From Promethearchaeota archaeon (GTDB lineage Archaea; Asgardarchaeota; Lokiarchaeia; Sigynarchaeales; SOKP01): 8,415 nt of DNA. Below, in pieces: positions 1 to 4,906 of the stretch (its first letter is position 1; every line of letters starts with the position of its first letter). The DNA lies in assembly GCA_030608765.1 (NCBI GenBank), contig JAUWDN010000024.1, forward strand, positions 1-8,415. The letters are read 5' to 3'. The position numbers and the translations under genes were made by a program. The notes under the pieces are model-generated. The model saw only the letters and a list, made by a program, of their open reading frames with translations, was not told the DNA's origin and did no database searches.

Positions 1-7
1 ATTTTTG

Positions 8-475
8 ATGAACATGGTTGTAAATAATAATAGTATAAAACAAAAAAATAAAATCTCTATTGGTAAAATTCTCTCGAAAGATGATTTCAATACTACTATT
101 TTCCCCGAAGAAGTTAAGAACGAGATTAATGACGCTCCTTACTATTTATTAATTTTCATCTCACGCGAAGATTCTATCAAAATTAGCTGTTTTCCTACAC
201 ACACACAAGATATTAAAAAAATTCTAATAAAACTAACTGAATTTACACCTGATCTTGTTAAGGGAATATCTACAGTGTTAAATGAACTTAATTTAAGTAA
301 AGACATCCTACATACCACGGGAATATGCTACGAGTTAGAAAATTGTTTTTATGAAACATATTTGCTAGGAAATTCTCTTGATTCTGGAGAAACTTCGATA
401 AACGCAATAAAGGACAAATTTTTGGCAATAGATAAAATTGTTAATGTTGTAATCGAAGACATCCCAATTCATTAA
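8..475 (+). CDS. Uncharacterised small protein, possible ACT-like regulatory domain
   Basis: I do not recognise this protein with certainty. From the ATG at 8 it has 155 residues. A polar, Asn/Lys-rich N-terminus (about 1-45) is followed by a compact alternating strand/helix region (about 45-152). A strand rich in Ile, Leu and Phe (45-52), a second strand (57-62), a helix (66-77), another helix (81-95), two strands (100-118) and a final helix-strand pair (131-150) resemble an ACT-like fold, which would imply small-molecule sensing; this is inferred from pattern only. The most distinctive stretch is His102-Thr-Thr-Gly-Ile-Cys107, then Cys113 and Glu116, which could bind a metal or simply be structural. 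No membrane segment or signal peptide is visible. The start is uncertain: TTG at 5, ATG at 8 and ATG at 14 are all in frame, and the frame is open to the left edge, so the gene could begin outside the window. It converges on the membrane protein gene, with 132 bases between the stops. Confidence 0.6.
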   Translation: MNMVVNNNSIKQKNKISIGKILSKDDFNTTIFPEEVKNEINDAPYYLLIFISREDSIKISCFPTHTQDIKKILIKLTEFTPDLVKGISTVLNELNLSKDILHTTGICYELENCFYETYLLGNSLDSGETSINAIKDKFLAIDKIVNVVIEDIPIH

Positions 476-607
476 AATCAATTTCAACGAATTATGAATA
501 ATAGAATTACCTCCTCCACCAATATTTCCCCCAAATTTCACCATTTCGAAAAATCTATGTTTGTTTCGTAAGTAATCTTAATGTAGATTTTTAAATTATG
601 AAACTCT

Positions 608-1009
608 TTATTTTCCTCCAGTTTTAATTGAACTCAAACTTCGCCATGTTTTCCAAAAAATCAACCATAAAATGATAAAAATAAAAACTGTGGTTGCAAA
701 AGTATAGCCACCAATAAATAGATCAATCATAATCAAAAAGGGGATACCCGCGCACGCAAACCCTATCAAATAACCATACCCCCAATACCTATTAATTAAA
801 GCTATAATTACACCTGGAATCATTGTCGTAAGTATAATAGAGAGAAATGCTAAAACTTCAATTGTTCGAGGCGCATCAAATATAAATAACATGTTAATCC
901 ACGAAGCAATAAAGCCGATACCAGTAAATACTAATGTCCAAATATCTAATTTTAATTCCTTTTCAGTCTTTTCCTTCATCTTAATGTGCTTCTCGTCTTT
1001 TGCAGTCAT
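608..1009 (-). CDS. Small four-helix integral membrane protein of unknown function
   Basis: This 133-residue protein has a charged, Lys/Glu-rich cytoplasmic-looking head (1-21) followed by four hydrophobic segments at about 22-44, 50-72, 78-98 and 101-120, and a short basic tail. No catalytic motif or known family signature is visible, so no function is proposed. I chose the ATG at 1007-1009 over the longer in-frame start at 1096 for two reasons. A near-consensus archaeal TATA box (TTTATATA, minus strand 1065-1058) lies inside the longer reading frame, so a transcript from it could not encode the longer form. In addition, a GTGAT sequence that could pair with the 16S rRNA tail lies a few bases before this ATG. 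The extra 29 residues of the longer frame are Lys/Arg/Phe-rich and look like translated intergenic DNA. Predicted 5' leader is about 25-30 bases. Confidence 0.75.
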   Translation of the reverse strand: MTAKDEKHIKMKEKTEKELKLDIWTLVFTGIGFIASWINMLFIFDAPRTIEVLAFLSIILTTMIPGVIIALINRYWGYGYLIGFACAGIPFLIMIDLFIGGYTFATTVFIFIILWLIFWKTWRSLSSIKTGGK

Positions 1010-1057
1010 TTGAATCACTTTCTTTCTATACCTATTCTTAAAAAATCTTGAAAAAAA

Positions 1058-1065
1058 TATATAAA
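1058..1065 (-). promoter_or_regulatory. TATA box of the membrane protein gene
   Basis: The minus strand reads TTTATATA, close to the archaeal box A consensus. Its centre is about 52 bases before the ATG at 1009. Initiation about 25 bases downstream would give a leader of roughly 25-30 bases containing the GTGAT ribosome-binding-like sequence. No clear purine-rich BRE element precedes it. Confidence 0.55.
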
Positions 1066-1290
1066 CTACAGTAAGTTGCAAATGATAATATAACATAATA
1101 AAAAATTGTTAACAAATCTAATTGATGTAACTAACTGAAAAAATACTTTGGTCGGGAAATAGGTTCATTTCTACGACAAAAGTTTCAAAATATCGACAAT
1201 TCTTTTAAATACGACGAAAAATATTAATATCATAAGATAAAAATTTATATGTGTAAAACATATAATAATCGTTGAAGATAGAAATTTAAA

Positions 1291-1332
1291 AATAAAGCAT
1301 AATAATTTTAATAATAAAGCATAATAATTTTA
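1291..1332. repeat. Two-copy tandem repeat, 22-base period
   Basis: Twenty identical bases (AATAAAGCATAATAATTTTA) occur at 1291-1310 and again at 1313-1332, separated by two bases. The match is exact despite the low-complexity background, so it looks like a recent local duplication. It lies just upstream of the GC-rich island and may contribute to its promoter region if that island is transcribed rightward. No function can be read from the sequence. Confidence 0.7.
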
Positions 1333-1366
1333 AAAATAATAAAATAGGGAATTTAAATCTAACCAT

Positions 1367-1481
1367 GACTCCTGCCCCACCCTGGATTTTTGTCTTTTGG
1401 TAGTGTGTAATACACACTCATTTCGCCCTCCTCCCCCTATTTTATTTCTGACCTTCTTATTAGGTCTTGGTGGCAGGAGTC
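1367..1481. ncRNA. Candidate structured RNA, GC-rich island, strand undetermined
   Basis: This stretch has about 46% G+C against about 13% in the 100 bases to its left and 23% to its right. In A/T-rich archaeal genomes, such islands often mark structured RNAs. Its ends pair: GACTCCTG (1367-1374) plus CCACC (1377-1381) with GGTGG (1469-1473) plus CAGGAGTC (1474-1481), giving 13 base pairs with a two-base bulge. Inside are two perfect hairpins: AGTGTGT/ACACACT (1402-1418, three-base loop) and GACCT/AGGTC (1450-1466, seven-base loop). The layout is thus a closed three-helix junction. A C-rich run (1426-1437) would be unpaired on the plus strand. A weak TATA-like stretch about 26 bases upstream (1337-1345) and a pyrimidine-rich tail (1481-1500) favour the plus strand, but a TTTAAATA box at 1502-1495 leaves the minus strand possible. 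It does not fit tRNA, 5S rRNA, SRP RNA or RNase P RNA by length or conserved motifs. Confidence 0.5.
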
Positions 1482-1680
1482 TCTCTTTATTTCCTATTTA
1501 AACTGGTTTTGCTATTTTAACGGTCTAAAATTGAAAAAAATTATAATTTTTCTTAGAAATATAGAGATGAAGAGAATCAACAATTAAGGATTGGTTTTAG
1601 GAGTAAAGCAATTCTTTTTTATACGATAATACTATAAATACTATTAATTTTCTTATAAAATTAAAATAGAATGCTGTTTT

Positions 1681-1692
1681 ATTTGATCAAAT
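1681..1692. promoter_or_regulatory. Perfect 12-base palindrome upstream of the tes promoter
   Basis: ATTTGATCAAAT is identical to its reverse complement. It lies about 20 bases upstream of the tes TATA-like box and about 50-60 bases before the start codon, a position where archaeal activators or modulators of TBP/TFB recruitment can bind. An operator role is inferred from symmetry and position only. Confidence 0.35.
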
Positions 1693-1712
1693 TGTTATTT
1701 TAATAAAATAAA

Positions 1713-1720
1713 TTTTAAAA
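1713..1720 (+). promoter_or_regulatory. TATA-like box of tes; transcript probably leaderless
   Basis: TTTTAAAA is centred about 25 bases before the ATG at 1741. That is the usual distance from an archaeal TATA box to the transcription start, so the mRNA would begin at or next to the start codon. No ribosome-binding sequence precedes the ATG, which agrees with a leaderless message. Confidence 0.45.
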
Positions 1721-1740
1721 AATTACTTAAATTAATACTT

Positions 1741-3441
1741 ATGACAGAAGATATTATAAGACGGACGACAAGCATATGCCCAGAGTGCTTACAAACAATT
1801 CCAGCGGATATTTACGTTGATCCAGAAACTAATTGGGTCATGATGAGAAAAGATTGCAAGGAACACGGACATTTTAAAGATAAACTCTCAATCGATCCCG
1901 AAGAATACAAATGGGGCGAAAGTTTCACAGATGACATAGGATCAACTGTAAATAACTCAACTCAACCGGAATATACTAGTTCAGGAATAAAGGAGTGTAA
2001 TGAAGGATGTCCATACGATTGTGGTCTCTGTGAAAATCATAAAAGCGCACCAAATATTTGTCTCATTGACATTACAAACCGTTGTAATTTAACTTGTCCA
2101 ATTTGCTTTGCGAACGCAAGCGCGAAAGGGTATGTTGTAGAACCTACATTCGATCAATTAACGCAAATAATGGAACACTTCAGGTCAATGAAACCTATTC
2201 CAGCTGTTATGCTCCAAATATCTGGTGGAGAACCTACAATGAGAGATGATCTTCCAGACATCATCCGTAAAGGAAAAGAAGTTGGTTTCACTGAAGTTAT
2301 GGTCACAACTAACGGTGTAAGGTTCGCGAAGTCAATTGATTACTTACAGAAGTGCAAGGACGCAGGTATGGATGCGATCTACTTACAATTTGATGCAACG
2401 GACGATCCAGAGGCTTGGAAAAAGATTCGTGGCGTTAATTTATGGCCATTAAAAAAGCGCGTTATTGAAAACTGTCGAAAAATTGGATATTTCGGTTTAA
2501 TGCTAGTTCCTGTAATCGCTAAAGGCGTTAACGACCATGAAGTCGGAAACATTTTAGACTTTGCGAGGGATAATAACGATGTGGTTTCTGGAGTAATTTT
2601 CCAACCAGTCGCACTTTGTGGGCGGATCAGTTTTGAAGAACTGATGGACTTGAGGTATACGACCTCCGATCTAAAAGTTGCAATAAACAAACACACAAAC
2701 AATGCTATAGCAAGATTTTATCCTATAGCAACTACAGCAAAAATGACTCGTTTATTAGCTTGGTTCGATAATATGCCCGAATTTAGTATGACGAGCCATA
2801 AAGATTGTGGATTTGCTACAATCATCATAGTTAACGATAAAGGCGAATGGGAATCCCTCGAGGATTATTTTGACTCGCAAGGGCTTATTGAATGGTCAAA
2901 CAAAGTTTTTGACATGGTTCAAGATAAAGAAATTCCAAAACCTACTGGATTCTTAAAAGGTATAAACTTGGAAGATTACGGAGCTATAGCTAGTACTTTG
3001 GGAAAGTTTATTGACGAAATGACTGATTTAGGATACAGACAGATGATGAAAGCATATTACTTTGCTGGTGCAATAAAATATGTAAAACATCCGGAAAAAG
3101 TCTTAACGAGTAAAACTTATCAAGGATTTGCGCGACTTATCGCCTCACCAAACTTAGCAAGCGCCGCGAACTTCTTACATACGCGAAACTTGATGATCTC
3201 GGCCATGCATTTTCAAGATGCATACAACTTCGATCTAGACAGAGTATGTCGCTGCTTAGTCCATTACGGCGTAGTAGATCCGGAAGACAACACAAAGACG
3301 CTTGAGATACCTTTTTGTGCCATGAATACGCTTCATAGAGAAAGGTTAGAGTTGGCTAACATCGTTAAAGGAGAAGAAGCGAAAAAAGCTGAAGTTATCC
3401 AAGCAGAGATTAAAGAACTACTGGAAACAGTAAAAGAATAA
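1741..3441 (+). CDS. tes: Radical SAM tetraether lipid synthase (Tes, MJ0619-like)
   Basis: This 566-residue protein matches the Tes family, whose Methanocaldococcus jannaschii member (MJ0619) joins the ends of isoprenoid tails of archaeal diether lipids by radical C-C bond formation, giving macrocyclic archaeol and tetraether (GDGT) lipids. An N-terminal Cys set (Cys13, Cys16, Cys39, with nearby His42) looks like a small metal site. A second Cys set (86, 90, 94, 97, 107) includes the PYDCGLC stretch typical of the family. The radical SAM cluster motif CX3CX2C is Cys115, Cys119, Cys122, followed by SGGEPT (161-166) for SAM binding and a TIM-barrel-like core to about 360 with LVPV..KGVND (255-265) and FQPV (287-290). 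The C-terminal part ends in the family pattern MHFQDAYN (489-496), RVCRC (501-505) and IPFCAMN (523-529), with Cys positions suited to an auxiliary cluster. All of these Cys sets are intact. Paralogues acting on related lipid tails exist, so the exact product is uncertain. It appears to be transcribed alone. Confidence 0.78.
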   Translation: MTEDIIRRTTSICPECLQTIPADIYVDPETNWVMMRKDCKEHGHFKDKLSIDPEEYKWGESFTDDIGSTVNNSTQPEYTSSGIKECNEGCPYDCGLCENHKSAPNICLIDITNRCNLTCPICFANASAKGYVVEPTFDQLTQIMEHFRSMKPIPAVMLQISGGEPTMRDDLPDIIRKGKEVGFTEVMVTTNGVRFAKSIDYLQKCKDAGMDAIYLQFDATDDPEAWKKIRGVNLWPLKKRVIENCRKIGYFGLMLVPVIAKGVNDHEVGNILDFARDNNDVVSGVIFQPVALCGRISFEELMDLRYTTSDLKVAINKHTNNAIARFYPIATTAKMTRLLAWFDNMPEFSMTSHKDCGFATIIIVNDKGEWESLEDYFDSQGLIEWSNKVFDMVQDKEIPKPTGFLKGINLEDYGAIASTLGKFIDEMTDLGYRQMMKAYYFAGAIKYVKHPEKVLTSKTYQGFARLIASPNLASAANFLHTRNLMISAMHFQDAYNFDLDRVCRCLVHYGVVDPEDNTKTLEIPFCAMNTLHRERLELANIVKGEEAKKAEVIQAEIKELLETVKE

Positions 3442-3444
3442 TCG

Positions 3445-3459
3445 TTTTTTTAAATTTTT
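3445..3459 (+). terminator. T-rich archaeal terminator after tes
   Basis: A run of seven T begins four bases after the tes stop codon, followed by AAA and a further five T; another T-rich run lies near 3478-3487. Archaeal RNA polymerase terminates at such oligo-T tracts without needing a hairpin. No stem-loop is visible before it. Confidence 0.5.
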
Positions 3460-3545
3460 ATCTTATTTCATTACTTATTTTTTCTTCATTTTTATGAACT
3501 TAAGAATTGGATTACTAACTAATAGTATTTAAATTCAGACTCTTA

Positions 3546-3553
3546 TTTATAAG
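3546..3553 (+). promoter_or_regulatory. TATA-like box of the V4R-like gene
   Basis: TTTATAAG is centred about 38 bases before the ATG at 3588, predicting a leader of about 13 bases. A second candidate, TATTTAAA around 3527-3534, would give a leader of roughly 30 bases. An AAAGGAG sequence (3562-3568) lies about 19 bases before the ATG, too far for a typical ribosome-binding site, and no alternative in-frame start lies at a better distance. Confidence 0.4.
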
Positions 3554-3587
3554 ATATATGTAAAGGAGTAGTTATTATTCAGATTTT

Positions 3588-4175
3588 ATGGTAAACAAAA
3601 CGGATATAATAGGGGAATATCGAGGAACAGTCAAAAACAGAGTGTTGACCGCGTTATTACAGTCCTATATGGATAACTTAGATTACGATGGGATGAAATC
3701 GATTTTAAAAGAAGCGGGGCTGTTAGAGCTGAAAGATATACGAGAAGTAGATTCCGAGGGGGAAATAGATTTTTTTTCGTTTAAAAAGATAATTTCTGCT
3801 CAAAACTGTTTACTGTACGATTCAACTGATTTATTATCTGAAATTGGGAGAAAATTCTCATTTTATTTATTCCCTTATGGAAAGGTTTTTGAAGAGATTG
3901 TTGAAGAGATAAATAACTTGATTGTTGCTGATTGGCAAGTTAAAATAGTGGAAAATAGAGCTGAAACCGTCATCATTCGGGTTGATAAATGCATGTTTTG
4001 TTCAGAAATCGGAGTTTCCTGCGAGCTCTTTAAAAGTTTTTTAATCCATTCGTTAGAAAAAAGCTTACCCTCTGATTATCGTGTAGTTCCATACGAAACG
4101 AAAGAAAATATTAACAATCCAAATCACAATTCTTTCGTATTGAAATTACGAATTGAGAAAACATTTATATCCTAA
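3588..4175 (+). CDS. V4R/H-NOX/TRAPP-fold-like protein, function unknown
   Basis: The 195 residues resemble the superfamily that groups V4R small-molecule-binding domains, H-NOX haem domains and TRAPP (Bet3) vesicle-tethering subunits. An N-terminal helical part (15-50) with a KEAGL segment (41-45) and an acidic stretch (53-61) precedes a helix-rich section with LLSEIGRKFSFYLFP (82-96), a typical helix-packing region. The C-terminal part (116-190) follows the V4R pattern: a strand, Cys135-X2-Cys138, Cys145-Glu-Leu, a long helix (147-160), Glu170-Thr and a final strand. The last two Cys of classical V4R domains are replaced by Glu173 and Ser182, so a complete V4R-type metal site seems absent. 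No candidate haem-ligand His in the H-NOX arrangement was seen. There is no membrane segment. It lies 104 bases before the small GTPase gene on the same strand. The fold assignment is by pattern and is tentative; the gene itself is solid. Confidence 0.55.
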   Translation: MVNKTDIIGEYRGTVKNRVLTALLQSYMDNLDYDGMKSILKEAGLLELKDIREVDSEGEIDFFSFKKIISAQNCLLYDSTDLLSEIGRKFSFYLFPYGKVFEEIVEEINNLIVADWQVKIVENRAETVIIRVDKCMFCSEIGVSCELFKSFLIHSLEKSLPSDYRVVPYETKENINNPNHNSFVLKLRIEKTFIS

Positions 4176-4249
4176 AATAACGAAAGCTTAAATATATCAA
4201 AAATCAAAATACTTTTTGTCAAATTAATTTCAATTCCAAAAATCACAAG

Positions 4250-4258
4250 TTTTTAATA
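4250..4258 (+). promoter_or_regulatory. TATA-like box of the GTPase gene; supports the ATG at 4280
   Basis: TTTTTAATA is centred about 25 bases before the ATG at 4280, which would make the message leaderless. The in-frame TTG at 4265 would then lie upstream of the transcription start. A stronger-looking box, TTAAATATAT around 4188-4197, could instead start a transcript with a leader of about 60 bases. Confidence 0.4.
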
Positions 4259-4279
4259 GTAAAATTGCCAGCAGAAGGT

Positions 4280-4828
4280 ATGTCCACCGAATTTAAGGAA
4301 TATGTTTTTAAGATCACAATTTTGGGAGAAAGTGCGGTTGGTAAAACTTCACTAATTAATCAATTTACAGAAGGCTCATTTCAAGAAGATTATAAACCTA
4401 CGTTAGGGGCAAATATAGTCCGAAAAGATGTGAACATAGAGAAAGTTAATGGTAAGGTACGATTAATAATGTGGGATCTCGCAGGTCAAGAGAAATATAA
4501 TGTTATTCGTAGCATGTATTTTCAAGGATGTGTTGGGAGTTTACTCGTGTACGATGTCACACGTCACGAAAGTTTTTCCGCGATTGAATCTAAATGGTTA
4601 AAAGATTTTAAAAATTACGTAAAAAAAGAGGGAGCATATATCTTAATTGGCAATAAAATTGATCTAGACGAACAGCGAGTTGTCAGTAAAGAAGAGGGTG
4701 AAAATTTAGCTAAACAAATCGGTGCTAGTGCTTTCATCGAGACAAGCGCTAAATTCGGAAAAAATGTTGAAGAAGCCTTTAAAAATCTAGTATACCAAAT
4801 TTTACGAAATTACGGAGAAAAAATATAA
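4280..4828 (+). CDS. Rab/Ras-like small GTPase (Asgard type)
   Basis: This 182-residue protein is a single G domain with every nucleotide-binding motif intact: G1/P-loop GESAVGKTS (16-24), switch I with YKPTLG (38-43; Thr41 is the magnesium-binding Thr), G3 WDLAGQE (65-71), G4 GNKIDL (124-129) and G5 ETSAK (154-158). Gln70 matches the catalytic Gln61 of Ras, so GTP hydrolysis should be possible. WDLAGQE after a beta-strand and the YFQG segment (80-83) are Rab/Ras-family-like rather than Arf-like. The C-terminus (NYGEKI) has no Cys, so the lipid anchor of eukaryotic Rabs is absent and the protein is presumably soluble or recruited by a partner. I chose the ATG at 4280 over the TTG at 4265 because of the start codon, the TATA spacing and the usual short N-terminal lead to the first strand. 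Such GTPases are abundant in Asgard genomes and act there in unknown processes. Its upstream neighbour is a V4R/TRAPP-fold-like protein. Confidence 0.88.
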   Translation: MSTEFKEYVFKITILGESAVGKTSLINQFTEGSFQEDYKPTLGANIVRKDVNIEKVNGKVRLIMWDLAGQEKYNVIRSMYFQGCVGSLLVYDVTRHESFSAIESKWLKDFKNYVKKEGAYILIGNKIDLDEQRVVSKEEGENLAKQIGASAFIETSAKFGKNVEEAFKNLVYQILRNYGEKI

Positions 4829-4882
4829 GGAAGCTTAACAAAATAAGAAATCTCCAATTCAATCTCTTTTAAATTGCTAATT

Positions 4883-4891
4883 ATTATAATA
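4883..4891 (+). promoter_or_regulatory. TATA-like box of the aminotransferase gene
   Basis: ATTATAATA is centred about 20 bases before the ATG at 4907 and about 29 before the next in-frame ATG at 4916, so it does not separate the two starts. A TTTTAAAT stretch near 4867-4874 is an alternative that gives a leader of about 12 bases. Confidence 0.3.
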
Positions 4892-4906
4892 AATTGTTTT
4901 TATTAA

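Larger units (their letters stand above)
1010..1740. other. 731-base region without a convincing protein gene
   Basis: Reading all frames here gives only short runs broken by stops, and base composition is extremely A/T rich except for one island. From left to right it holds the TATA box and leader of the minus-strand membrane protein, a stretch with no clear structure (about 1097-1285), a 22-base-period tandem repeat (1291-1332), a GC-rich folded element (1367-1481), an A/T-rich stretch with a trivial palindromic run of A and T near 1535-1551 (about 1500-1680), a perfect 12-base palindrome (1681-1692) and the tes promoter (1713-1720). The region is divergent between the membrane protein gene and tes, so it must carry at least two promoters. 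Confidence 0.6.

Noticed and set aside
365..544. Minus-strand 59-codon frame starting with a Gly-rich peptide
   Set aside because: About two thirds of it is antisense to the first gene, and the Gly run arises only from the GGTGGAGGAGG stretch. No TATA box or ribosome-binding site suits it.
1010..1096. Longer N-terminus of the membrane protein from an ATG at 1096
   Set aside because: The likely TATA box at 1058-1065 is inside this extension, and the ATG at 1009 has a better leader.
1450..1466. Five-pair, seven-base-loop hairpin as part of a tRNA
   Set aside because: The loop does not have a T at position 33 on either strand, and there is no acceptor stem, D arm or T-arm consensus around it.
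1367..1481. GC-rich island as a miniature transposon with terminal inverted repeats
   Set aside because: The flanks (ACCAT and TCTCT) show no target-site duplication, the inverted ends carry a bulge, and two further internal hairpins fit an RNA better.
1367..1481. GC-rich island as 5S rRNA
   Set aside because: The length is similar, but the conserved loop sequences of 5S rRNA around the CCGAAC motif are absent on both strands.
1535..1551. A/T palindromic run as a hairpin or operator
   Set aside because: It consists only of A and T in an A/T-rich gap, where such symmetry arises by chance.
2379..2702. Open frame of 107 codons on the minus strand inside tes
   Set aside because: It lies entirely antisense to a strongly conserved radical SAM gene, has no promoter or recognisable motif, and reflects codon bias of the real gene.
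3562..3568. AAAGGAG as the ribosome-binding site of the V4R-like gene
   Set aside because: It is about 19 bases before the ATG, and no in-frame start codon lies at the usual distance.
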